Assembly: GCA_946482635.1 (NCBI GenBank)
Contig: CAMLSG010000015.1
Coordinates: 1 to 41,146, forward strand
Direction: 5' to 3'
DNA length: 41,146 nucleotides
From: an uncultured Duganella sp.
GTDB taxonomy: Bacteria; Pseudomonadota; Gammaproteobacteria; Burkholderiales; Burkholderiaceae
Positions within the stretch are counted from its first letter, which is position 1. Each line of letters starts with the position of its first letter. Made by a program: the position numbers and the translations under genes. The notes beneath the pieces were generated by a model. The model worked only from the letters and a program-made list of their open reading frames with translations, ran no database searches and was not told the DNA's origin. Of this stretch, positions 33,923-41,128 are shown in pieces.

Positions 33923-34610
33923 GTTTCGCCGCAGGCTTGATCAGGAAAGCAAAGAACTGGCGCTCCTGGTCGCGTTCGGCCGCACTGCGGGCCATCAGCC
34001 GGATGCTGAAGCCAGCCTGCCTGGCCAGGCGCCGCACTTCCTCCACCGCGCCGAAGTTCGAATGTGCGAAGTAGATGCGGCCGCCAGGCTTCAGGTAGCG
34101 CGCGGCCTGTTCGAAGAATTGCGTGTTGGTGCGGAAGTCGGTGTCCCACTGCGAACGCGCCACCACGTCCGGCGCCGGCTTGTCGCGGAACGGCAGGTTG
34201 GCGGTGATGACGTCGAACTGTTCATCGCCGACTTTCTCGAACAGGTCGGAACGGCGCACCTCCATCACGCTTTCAAAACCGTGCGCCTTCAGGTTGTGGC
34301 GCGCGCTGCGGATAGCGGCAGGGTTGACGTCCAGCGCCAGCACGCGCGAGGCGCCCTGGTAGCAGGCGAAAATCGCAATCACGCCCGAACCGGTGCCCAC
34401 ATCGAGCACGCTCTCGCCGGGTTTGATGCGGAAGTTGCGCACCAGCGGCTGGCTGTCGAGGAAGGGCCAGAAGGTATTCGGGTAAACGTGGAATTTCTTG
34501 CCAAGGTAGGTGATGGTGCGCCCGCCATCAGGTACGGCCTTGAAGGCTTTTTGACGCATGGCTTGCCAGCGGTCGACTTGCTCTGGCGTGGGAAGTGCAG
34601 ATGCTCGCAT
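33906..34610 (-). CDS. Class I SAM-dependent methyltransferase (small-domain type)
   Basis: A 234-aa methyltransferase. The SAM motif is ESVLDVGTGSGVIAIFAC, the acidic ribose-binding end of strand 2 is VLALDVNPAAI, and the catalytic-loop-like ITANLPFRDKP resembles the NPPF motif of N-methylating enzymes (RsmC/PrmC-like group). The acceptor could be a small molecule, protein or RNA. The ATG at 34610 is chosen because GGGGA lies about 6 nt upstream and a promoter -10 covers the alternative ATG at 34637. It is first of the operon methyltransferase-sulfotransferase-ureohydrolase. Confidence 0.82.
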   Translation of the reverse strand: MRASALPTPEQVDRWQAMRQKAFKAVPDGGRTITYLGKKFHVYPNTFWPFLDSQPLVRNFRIKPGESVLDVGTGSGVIAIFACYQGASRVLALDVNPAAIRSARHNLKAHGFESVMEVRRSDLFEKVGDEQFDVITANLPFRDKPAPDVVARSQWDTDFRTNTQFFEQAARYLKPGGRIYFAHSNFGAVEEVRRLARQAGFSIRLMARSAAERDQERQFFAFLIKPAAKHGRPD

Positions 34611-34635
34611 ATCTGTCCCCTTGTCTGATGATGCC

Positions 34636-34664
34636 ATGCTACTGAGTCTGCCAGGCGAGGGCAA
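34636..34664 (-). promoter_or_regulatory. Candidate sigma-70 promoter of the methyltransferase-sulfotransferase operon
   Basis: On the minus strand TTGCCC (34664-34659) and TAGCAT (34641-34636) are separated by 17 nt, each matching four of six consensus bases. The start would be near 34629, 19 nt before the ATG at 34610. Confidence 0.4.
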
Positions 34665-34686
34665 GCGCGCACCGCGCGGTGCGCGC
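34665..34686. other. Perfect 22-bp GC palindrome between dehalogenase and methyltransferase genes
   Basis: GCGCGCACC and GGTGCGCGC form a 9-bp stem around GCGC, and the loop is itself self-complementary. It lies about 28 nt past the end of the dehalogenase gene and directly before the -35 of the methyltransferase promoter. No U-run follows on either strand. It may be a Rho-type or processing hairpin, or a protein-binding site. Confidence 0.5.
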
Positions 34687-34714
34687 CAACTGTTGGATGC
34701 TTACATTGCTTTCA

Positions 34715-35563
34715 TTACGGCAGCCACGCGGCTATAGCGCGGCCGATCGCATCCGGGTGGTCTTCCTGGATGTTGTGCGTGCCTTCGCCGAGTTCGACAA
34801 GCTTGCAGTTTGCAAACTTCGCAGCATATCGTTCGGCGACTGCGCGCGGGGTCAGCACGCCATTCGGGCTGAACAGGATCAGCTTTGGATATTGGGCCGT
34901 CGCCATGATCGCTTCATTGTGTTCGATCAACTGGTACACGTCGGCCGGTTCGCCGGCAATCGGCATCATGCGCGGGAACGCCAGCATCGGCTTGCGCGAT
35001 TCGGGCGTTGGGAATGGTGCGCGGTAAGCGTCCATCTCTTCCTCGGTCAGCGGGCGCAGCGATCCTTTCGGCAGCATCTGCGCGATGAAGAAATTCTGCT
35101 GCAGCACGAATTCTTCGCCGCTGCCCGGTGCGCGCATCAGCTTGAAGCGTTCGCGTGCCTGCTCAAGCGGATGGAAGTCTTCCCACGTTGGGCTTGGGCG
35201 CACGAATTCCATCAGCGCGACGCCGCGCACCTTGGTGGGATAGCGCGCGGCCAGGTGAATGGCCAGTGCTCCGCCCCAGTCCTGGCCAACCAGCGTGAAC
35301 TCCTCGATCTCCATCTGCCGCAGGAAGGCTTCGAGATAAGCGGCATGTTCGAGGAAGCTGTAGGCGATGTCGGGCTTGCCGGAAGCGCCGAAACCGATCA
35401 GGTCCGGCGCCAGGCACCAGGCTTTGGCAGCCACATGCGGCATGATGTCGCGCCAGATAAACGAATGCGTAGGATTGCCATGCAAGAAAATGACAGCACG
35501 CGAGCTACGCTCGCCGAGTTCGCGGTAAGCGATGGTGGAATTCAGTACGGGGATGGAATGCAT
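34715..35563 (-). CDS. dhaA: Haloalkane dehalogenase, HLD-II (DhaA/LinB) type
   Basis: A 282-aa alpha/beta hydrolase with the full set of haloalkane dehalogenase residues: nucleophile Asp95 and halide-binding Trp96 in LVGQDWGGAL, halide-binding Asn30 in FLHGNPTHSFIW, acid Glu119 in ALMEFVRPSPTW and His263 in GEGTHNIQEDHPD. The Glu after strand 6 places it in subfamily II, like DhaA and LinB. It hydrolyses carbon-halogen bonds of alkyl halides to alcohols in the cytoplasm; the natural substrate is unknown. The start at 35563 has GAGAGAG upstream. This ribosome-binding site lies next to a terminator hairpin and can pair with upstream sequence. A glutathione transferase gene precedes it. Confidence 0.9.
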   Translation of the reverse strand: MHSIPVLNSTIAYRELGERSSRAVIFLHGNPTHSFIWRDIMPHVAAKAWCLAPDLIGFGASGKPDIAYSFLEHAAYLEAFLRQMEIEEFTLVGQDWGGALAIHLAARYPTKVRGVALMEFVRPSPTWEDFHPLEQARERFKLMRAPGSGEEFVLQQNFFIAQMLPKGSLRPLTEEEMDAYRAPFPTPESRKPMLAFPRMMPIAGEPADVYQLIEHNEAIMATAQYPKLILFSPNGVLTPRAVAERYAAKFANCKLVELGEGTHNIQEDHPDAIGRAIAAWLP

Positions 35564-35565
35564 GA

Positions 35566-35638
35566 CGTCTCTCTCAAAAAAAATGCCCACTCCGGGGAGT
35601 GGGCCAAGTCCAAAACTAGGGATGTCCTGAAAGAGACG
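35566..35638 (-). promoter_or_regulatory. Candidate structured 5' leader controlling dhaA
   Basis: In minus-strand RNA an 11-nt segment (35638-35628, CGTCTCTTTCA) can pair with the segment carrying the dhaA ribosome-binding site (35576-35566, TGAGAGAGACG) without interruption, using one G-U pair. The helix encloses the terminator hairpin at 35585-35604. If formed, it hides the Shine-Dalgarno. I recognise no known riboswitch class. Confidence 0.5.
35576..35604 (-). terminator. Intrinsic terminator immediately before the dhaA ribosome-binding site
   Basis: GCCCACTCC-GG-GGAGTGGGC (35585-35604) is a perfect 9-bp stem, followed on the minus strand by AT then a T run to 35576 (eight T). It is a textbook Rho-independent terminator. 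The T run directly adjoins the dhaA GAGAGAG, so no promoter fits between; transcripts that make dhaA must pass through it. Confidence 0.8.
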
Positions 35639-35692
35639 ATTCCATCTTATGTTCCGGACTGGCCACACTCTGTGCGTCAACTCACACAAACC

Positions 35693-36316
35693 TTAAAAAG
35701 GCCAAGGGGTCTCGGTTTGCTGCCATGCCGGCAATTGCTGCACGCGTTCGGCCCAGGCTAGCAGATGCGGGTATTGATCTACGGGAACTTTGGCGCGGCT
35801 GACGTACATCAGTGGGGCCGCCACGGCAAAGTCTGCCAGCGTCAGCTTGTCGCCGCTCAGCCATTGGCGCGTGGCCAGGTGTTTGTTGAGCACGGCCGCA
35901 TGTTCATGCACAAACCGTTCGCCTTTTGCAATCTCAACCGGATCAGGGCCTTCGCCGGTCACCAGTTTCTTCCACAGGTATTCCCAGGTCAGGATGCCGA
36001 TCGCCGGTGCAAAGTGCTGGGCGCCGAAGAACATCCAGCGGTTGATATCGGCGCGCTCTTTCAGGCCGGTCGGGTACAGGTCGCTTGCGCCGTGCTTGTC
36101 GGCCAGGTACTGCATGATGGCGCAGGATTCCCACAGTTGCAGGCCGTCGTCTTCCAGTACCGGCACCTTGCCGCAAATGTTCACTTCTTCCAGGCGCTTG
36201 CGGTCGCCTTCATTGGCAAAATCGATGATCACTTGATCGAGCTTGATGCCAAGCTGGCTTGCAGTCAGCAATACACGGCGGGCGTTGGAGGACAGTGGGT
36301 TGTGATAGAGGCGCAT
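35693..36316 (-). CDS. Glutathione S-transferase family protein
   Basis: A 207-aa soluble GST. The thioredoxin-like N-terminal domain starts MRLYHNPLSSNARRVL with the catalytic-site serines near 9-10, the cis-proline in GKVPVLEDDG and the glutathione-binding WESCAIMQYLADK (62-74). The helical C-terminal domain contains the N-capping box LTLADFAVAAPL. It conjugates or reduces electrophiles with glutathione. The ATG at 36316 has AAGGAG at good spacing. Upstream is a palindromic operator candidate and a WYL regulator on the same strand; downstream, after a terminator, is the dehalogenase. Joint detoxification of halogenated compounds is inference. Confidence 0.92.
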   Translation of the reverse strand: MRLYHNPLSSNARRVLLTASQLGIKLDQVIIDFANEGDRKRLEEVNICGKVPVLEDDGLQLWESCAIMQYLADKHGASDLYPTGLKERADINRWMFFGAQHFAPAIGILTWEYLWKKLVTGEGPDPVEIAKGERFVHEHAAVLNKHLATRQWLSGDKLTLADFAVAAPLMYVSRAKVPVDQYPHLLAWAERVQQLPAWQQTETPWPF

Positions 36317-36365
36317 CGTTAAACTCCTTGGTGGGTTGATCGAATGCGCCTATCGTAACCAAGGC

Positions 36366-36388
36366 CTCCTGACAGTTCCTGTCAGGAG
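36366..36388. promoter_or_regulatory. Perfect 23-bp palindrome, candidate operator or terminator stem before the GST gene
   Basis: CTCCTGACAG and CTGTCAGGAG flank TTC, giving 10-bp perfect arms. It overlaps the stop codon of the WYL regulator (36382-36384) and lies 50-72 nt before the GST start, near where its promoter should be. It has no U-run after it, so an operator for the adjacent regulator is more likely than a terminator. Confidence 0.5.
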
Positions 36389-37074
36389 TCTTCACTGATC
36401 GCGTTTTCCTCGCGCCAGACTTTGAGGAGTTCGTGGCGCGCTGCCGGGTAGCGTTCTGAAAGTGCCTCGGCGTGCGCGATGCGGTCGATGCGGAAGTGAC
36501 GGTTCGCCTTGCGCATCTCGCACCAGGCGGCCAGGATGCGGCGTCCTTCGAAGAAGGCCAGCGCGAAAGGCCATACCGTGCGCTCGGACGAAGAACCGTT
36601 TTCGTCCTTGTAGTGGATGCGCATCTTGTGATGGCGGCGGATCGCTTCACGCGCGGGCTGCACGAATTCATCATGCTCCGGCGTGTCGCGCACCAGCGGC
36701 ACCCACAGGCTGGTGTCGGCCATGTCGTCGCGCAGGTCTTTCGGGGTCGCGGTGGCGATCTTGGCCAGCGCATTGGCCGCGGCCTGCGCCAGCGCCGGGT
36801 CGCCCTGGCGGCGCACCCAGCGCGCGCCGAGCACCAGTGCTTCCAGTTCATCGGTGTCGAACATCAGCGGCGGCAGGAAGAAGCCGCTGCGCAGCAGGTA
36901 GCCAAGGCCGGCCGAGCCTTCCACCGGTGCGCCGAGTTCGGCCAGGGTTTGCATGTCGCGGTAAATCGTGCGTTCGGATACGCCCAGCTTTTCCGCCAGT
37001 GCCGCCGCAGTCACCGGACGGCGGCTACCGCGCATGGCATCCATGAGCTGGAACAGGCGGCCGGTACGGCTCAT
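36382..37074 (-). CDS. YafY-type transcriptional regulator (HTH + WYL domain)
   Basis: A 230-aa regulator. The N-terminal winged helix reads MSRTGRLFQLMDAMRGSRRP then AALAEKLGVSERTIYRDMQTLAELG (25-49), the hallmark of DeoR-like YafY proteins. The C-terminal half is a WYL-type ligand-binding region with WPFALAFFEGRRILAAWCEMRKANRHFRIDRI-like layout (about 165-200), although the WYL triplet itself is degenerate. Such regulators respond to nucleotides or small ligands. It probably controls the GST gene 66 nt downstream through the palindrome at 36366-36388. It is divergent from the LacI gene, with TAAAAT as possible -10 (37091-37086). Confidence 0.88.
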   Translation of the reverse strand: MSRTGRLFQLMDAMRGSRRPVTAAALAEKLGVSERTIYRDMQTLAELGAPVEGSAGLGYLLRSGFFLPPLMFDTDELEALVLGARWVRRQGDPALAQAAANALAKIATATPKDLRDDMADTSLWVPLVRDTPEHDEFVQPAREAIRRHHKMRIHYKDENGSSSERTVWPFALAFFEGRRILAAWCEMRKANRHFRIDRIAHAEALSERYPAARHELLKVWREENAISEDS

Positions 37075-37114
37075 TGCTGCTCCCCATTTTAAGAGGCGTG
37101 CAGCTTAACATAGT

Positions 37115-37120
37115 TATAAT
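37115..37120 (+). promoter_or_regulatory. -10 box giving a likely leaderless LacI-family mRNA
   Basis: A perfect TATAAT ending 6 nt before the ATG at 37127. No -35 box and no properly spaced Shine-Dalgarno are visible, so the transcript should start at or beside the start codon. Confidence 0.6.
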
Positions 37121-37126
37121 CGGAAT

Positions 37127-38170
37127 ATGACCAAGAATCCCCCAACCAAGAGCCCTTCCACCAAGAGCCGCGCGCTCGGCAAAGTCACCCTGTCCGATGT
37201 AGCCGCCCGCGCCGGCGTCGCGCCCATGACGGCGTCGAGGGCCATCAACCAGCCGGAGCTGGTATCGGCCATCCTGCGCGAACGCGTGGAGAAGGCGGTG
37301 CAGGACCTCGGCTATGTGCCGAACCGCGCCGCACGCGCGCTGGCCTCGGCGCAATCGAAGGTCATCGTGGTGCTGGTGCCGTCGCTGGCAAATACGGTGT
37401 TTACCGCCGTGCTGGCAGGCGTGCAGGACGCGCTCGATCCGTGCAACTACCAGATCCTGATCGGCAACACGCGCTATTCGGATGCGGAAGAAGAAAAGCT
37501 GCTGGCGACGTACATGCAGTCGAATCCGGACGGCATCCTGCTATGCGGCCTGACGCACAGCCCGCGCGTGCAGCAGATGCTGGCCACTTCGCGCGTGCCC
37601 GTGGTGTCGATGATGGACCTGTCCTCGGAACCGGGCGCGCTGTCGGTCGGCTTCTCGCAGGAGGACGCCGGCTACACCATCACGCGCTACCTGATCGACA
37701 AGGGCCGCAAGCGCATCGGCTACATGGCCGCCCAGCTCGACGAGCGCACCCTGAAACGCGGCGATGGCTACCGCAAGGCCATGGAGGAAGCGGGCCTGGC
37801 CGATCCGATGCTGGAGCTGATGTGCCCCGATCCATCCACCATCGCGCTGGGCGCCGAGCTGCTGGGCCGGATGCTGGCCAATATGCCGGGCCTGGATGCG
37901 ATCTTCTGCTGCAACGACGACCTGGCGCATGGCGCCATCTTCCAGTGCCAGCGGCGCGGCATCAAAGTGCCGGAGCAGCTGGCGATCTGCGGCTTCAACG
38001 ACTTGCCGGCTTCGGCCTGGATGAAGCCCTCCGTCACCACGGTCGGCACGCCGCGCTACCAGACCGGCTTCGAAGCGGCCAACCTGCTGCTGGCGACCAT
38101 CCGCGGCAACGACGTGCCGGCGCGCCGCATCGACCTTGGCTTCACGCTGATGGCGCGCGAGAGCGCATAA
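37127..38170 (+). CDS. LacI-family transcriptional regulator (GntR/gluconate-like)
   Basis: A 347-aa regulator with the LacI helix-turn-helix at about 20-41 (VTLSDVAARAGVAPMTASRAI), the hinge helix near VPNRAARALASAQS, and a periplasmic-binding-protein-like effector domain (KVIVVLVPSLANTVFTAVLAGVQD onward, ending in SVTTVGTPRYQTGFEAANLLL). It resembles the gluconate-type GntR branch of the family; the effector is probably a sugar acid, but no sugar operon is adjacent. It is divergent from the WYL regulator, with 52 nt between starts. A strong terminator follows. Confidence 0.93.
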   Translation: MTKNPPTKSPSTKSRALGKVTLSDVAARAGVAPMTASRAINQPELVSAILRERVEKAVQDLGYVPNRAARALASAQSKVIVVLVPSLANTVFTAVLAGVQDALDPCNYQILIGNTRYSDAEEEKLLATYMQSNPDGILLCGLTHSPRVQQMLATSRVPVVSMMDLSSEPGALSVGFSQEDAGYTITRYLIDKGRKRIGYMAAQLDERTLKRGDGYRKAMEEAGLADPMLELMCPDPSTIALGAELLGRMLANMPGLDAIFCCNDDLAHGAIFQCQRRGIKVPEQLAICGFNDLPASAWMKPSVTTVGTPRYQTGFEAANLLLATIRGNDVPARRIDLGFTLMARESA

Positions 38171-38188
38171 CGACATCAGCGCAAATAG

Positions 38189-38217
38189 AAAAAGCAGCCT
38201 CACGGCTGCTTTTTTTT
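38189..38217. terminator. Bidirectional intrinsic terminator (LacI gene and secF)
   Basis: AGCAGCC-TCAC-GGCTGCT with A run on the left and eight T on the right forms a strong Rho-independent terminator for the LacI gene. On the minus strand the same hairpin is followed by TTTTTC, so it can also terminate the secD-secF transcript. Confidence 0.9.
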
Positions 38218-38231
38218 AGAGCGGCGATTGT

Positions 38232-39251
38232 TTAAACCACAGCGCCGTCGGTTTCGTCTTTTTCCTTGATCGGCTTGATCAGGTCTTCGCGCTTCACGCC
38301 CAGCCACATGGCCACGGCAGCAGCAACGAACACGGAAGAGTAAATACCGAAGCAGATACCAATGGTCAGCGCGATCGCGAAGTAGTGCAGCGTCGGGCCG
38401 CCCAGGAACAGCATCGACAGCACCATCATCTGGGTGCAACCGTGGGTGATGATGGTACGCGAGATGGTGGAGGTGATCGCGTTGTCGATCACTTCATGCA
38501 CGGTCATCTTGCGCTGCTTGCGGAAGTTCTCGCGGATCCGGTCGAAGATAACCACCGATTCGTTGACCGAGTAACCCAGCACTGCCAGGACGGCGGCCAG
38601 CACGGTCAGCGAGAATTCCCACTGGAAGAAGGCGAAGAAGCCCAGGATGATCACCACGTCGTGCAAGTTCGCGACGATCGCTGCCACTGCGAATTTCCAT
38701 TCGAAGCGGATAGCCAGGTAGATCATCACGCCGACCACCACCATGATCAGGGCGTTCAGGCCGTTCTGCGCCAGTTCATCGCCGACCTGCGGGCCGACGA
38801 ATTCAACCTTCTGCAGCGACACGCCTTCGGAACCGTCGGCATGGATACAGGCGCTCTTCATTTCGTGGGCGCCCTTGTCGGTCACCTTGTCGACCGATTT
38901 GACGCTGCCCTGCTCGGCCTTGCACAGCTCGCCGAACACTTTGGCAGCGGTATCGGCTGCGGTGGTGCCGGCCACGTTCGGCAGGCGGATCAAGGCGTCG
39001 CGCGCGGTGTCGATGCTCGACACCTCAGGGTGGTAGCCCAGGCCGGTCAAGGTGTCGCGCACCTTTTCCAGGTTGGCTGCCTGTGCGTACTTCACTTCCA
39101 TCACGGTGCCGCCGGTGAACTCCACCGAGAAGTGCAGGCCCTTTGTGGCGAGGAAGAACACTGCCGCCACGAAGGTCAGCGCCGAAATCACGTTGAAGAC
39201 CAACGCGTGGCGCATGAACGGGATGTCTTTACGGATGCGGAAAAATTCCAT
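38232..39251 (-). CDS. secF: Protein translocase subunit SecF
   Basis: A 339-aa inner-membrane protein with six hydrophobic spans. The N-terminal periplasmic domain begins after TM1 with HFSVEFTGGTVMEVKY, the SecF FTGG signature. The C-terminal membrane core has YSVNESVVIFDRIRENFRK and SRTIITHGCTQMMVLSMLFLGG, typical of RND-type SecF. With SecD it uses the proton gradient to help pull proteins through SecYEG. The periplasmic loop is somewhat longer than in E. coli SecF (323 aa). GAGGAA precedes the ATG. It follows secD by 17 nt and ends 15 nt from the bidirectional terminator. Confidence 0.97.
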   Translation of the reverse strand: MEFFRIRKDIPFMRHALVFNVISALTFVAAVFFLATKGLHFSVEFTGGTVMEVKYAQAANLEKVRDTLTGLGYHPEVSSIDTARDALIRLPNVAGTTAADTAAKVFGELCKAEQGSVKSVDKVTDKGAHEMKSACIHADGSEGVSLQKVEFVGPQVGDELAQNGLNALIMVVVGVMIYLAIRFEWKFAVAAIVANLHDVVIILGFFAFFQWEFSLTVLAAVLAVLGYSVNESVVIFDRIRENFRKQRKMTVHEVIDNAITSTISRTIITHGCTQMMVLSMLFLGGPTLHYFAIALTIGICFGIYSSVFVAAAVAMWLGVKREDLIKPIKEKDETDGAVV

Positions 39252-39268
39252 CTCTATTCCTCAGTTCT

Positions 39269-41128
39269 TTAGTTCGCTGGTTTCCAGACGGTGCCGATCG
39301 ACAGCGACTGCAGTTTCTTCTTACGGCCGTACCACAGGTTCACCACGCCGCGCGAAACGAAGACTGCGGAGAACATCGAGGTCAGGATGCCCAGGCTGTG
39401 CACCACGGCGAAGCCGCGCACCGCACCGGAACCGAATACCAGCAGCGCGATACCAACGATCAGGGTGGTCACGTTGGAGTCCAGGATGGTGTGCCAGGCA
39501 TGCTCGAAGCCGGCGGAAATCGCCGACTGCGGGTTGGCGCCGTTACGCAGCTCTTCACGGATACGCTCGTTAATCAGCACGTTGGCGTCAATTGCCATGC
39601 CCAGCGCCAACGCGATAGCCGCGATACCCGGCAGGGTCAGGGTGGCCTGCAGGCGCGACAGCACGGCGATCAGCAGCAGCAGGTTGACGGCCAGCGCCAG
39701 CACGCTGAATGCGCCGAACATCATGTAGTAGACGATCATGAACACCGCGATGGCGGCAAAGCCGTACATCGTGGAGTGGAAGCCCTTGGCGATGTTTTCA
39801 GCGCCCAGCGCAGGACCCACGGTGCGCTGCTCGATCACTTCCATCGGGGCGTACAGCGCGCCTGCGCGCAGCAGCAGCGCCAGTTCGGCGGAGTTTTCCG
39901 CGTTGCCCATGCCGGTGATCTGGAAGCGGCTACCCAGTTCGCTCTGGATGGTTGCCACGGACAGCACTTCAGCCTTCTTCTTCTCAAACAGCACGATGGC
40001 CATCTTCTTGCCCACGCGGTCGCGGGTAGCGTCGCGCATCTTGCGGCCGCCGTCGCCGTTCAGGTCGATGCTGACGGCTGGCTGCTGGTTCTGGTCGAAG
40101 GTGGCGGTGGCGCTGGAGATGTAGTCGCCGGTCAGCACCACGTCCTTGGACAGCACGACTGGCACGCCTTTGCCGACGGTGAACAGTTCCGAGTTGTACG
40201 GAATGGCAGCATTCAACTCAGTGCCCGGGGTGACGGTCTCGTCAACCATGCGCACTTCCAGGGTGGCGGTACGGCCGATGATGTCCTTCGCGTGCGCGGC
40301 ATCCTGCACGCCTGGCAGCTGCACGACGATGCGGTCAGGGCCTTGCTGCTGGATCACCGGTTCAGACACGCCCAGTTCATTCACGCGCTTGCCCAGGGTG
40401 GCGATGTTCTGCTGCACGCCGTTGTCCAGGGTAGCTTTCAGGGCAGCCGGCTTCAGGGTGACGACCAGGCGCAGTTCGTCGCCTTCGGTGGCGTCAACCA
40501 CGTTCATGTCCGGCTGCTGGTCCTGGATGATGCCCTTGGCTTGCTGGCGCAGTGCATCTTCACGGAACTTGACGATGATGGTATCGCCTGCGCGGTCGAT
40601 GCCGGCATGGCGCACGTTCTTTTCGCGCAGCTGGTTCTTGATGGCTGCCTGGGTGCCCTGGATACGCTTGGTCACCGCTGCTTTGGTGTCAACCTGCATC
40701 AGGAAATGCACGCCGCCGCGCAGGTCCAGGCCCAGGTACATTGGCAGCGCGCCTACGGCGCGCATCCAGTCAGGGGTATTCGACACCAGGTTGACGGTGA
40801 CGATATAGGTTGGGTCGTTCGGGTCCGGATTCAGGCCTTTTTCAAGCGCCAGGCGGCCCTTGAACTGTGCGTCGGTATCGGCAAAGCGGGCGCGCACGTA
40901 GGTGTGCAGGCCGGCGCCGTCCAGCGCTACGCCGTCATTCTTGACGTTGGCTTGTTTCAGGAGCGTGTCCACCTGGGTTGCCAGGGCATTCGTGACCTTG
41001 ACGGTGGACTTGGCGCTGGTGATCTGCAGTGCAGGTGTCTGGCCGAAGTAGTTAGGCGCCGTGTACAGGGCGCCCAGCAGCACCACCACGACGATAAGGA
41101 TGTATTTCCAGATTGGATAACGATTCAT
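39269..41128 (-). CDS. secD: Protein translocase subunit SecD
   Basis: A 619-aa inner-membrane protein. After TM1 come the large periplasmic P1 region, with the LGLDLRGGVHFLMQVD signature near residues 145-160, and a C-terminal six-span membrane core containing ALALGMAIDANVLINERIREELRNG. It works with SecF, and usually YajC, in the SecDF-YajC complex that assists protein export. The ATG at 41128 begins NRYPIWKYILIVVVVLLGALYTAPNYF-like TM1, standard for SecD; a GAAG lies just upstream. yajC is expected just beyond the window edge, which ends 18 nt upstream. Confidence 0.97.
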   Translation of the reverse strand: MNRYPIWKYILIVVVVLLGALYTAPNYFGQTPALQITSAKSTVKVTNALATQVDTLLKQANVKNDGVALDGAGLHTYVRARFADTDAQFKGRLALEKGLNPDPNDPTYIVTVNLVSNTPDWMRAVGALPMYLGLDLRGGVHFLMQVDTKAAVTKRIQGTQAAIKNQLREKNVRHAGIDRAGDTIIVKFREDALRQQAKGIIQDQQPDMNVVDATEGDELRLVVTLKPAALKATLDNGVQQNIATLGKRVNELGVSEPVIQQQGPDRIVVQLPGVQDAAHAKDIIGRTATLEVRMVDETVTPGTELNAAIPYNSELFTVGKGVPVVLSKDVVLTGDYISSATATFDQNQQPAVSIDLNGDGGRKMRDATRDRVGKKMAIVLFEKKKAEVLSVATIQSELGSRFQITGMGNAENSAELALLLRAGALYAPMEVIEQRTVGPALGAENIAKGFHSTMYGFAAIAVFMIVYYMMFGAFSVLALAVNLLLLIAVLSRLQATLTLPGIAAIALALGMAIDANVLINERIREELRNGANPQSAISAGFEHAWHTILDSNVTTLIVGIALLVFGSGAVRGFAVVHSLGILTSMFSAVFVSRGVVNLWYGRKKKLQSLSIGTVWKPAN

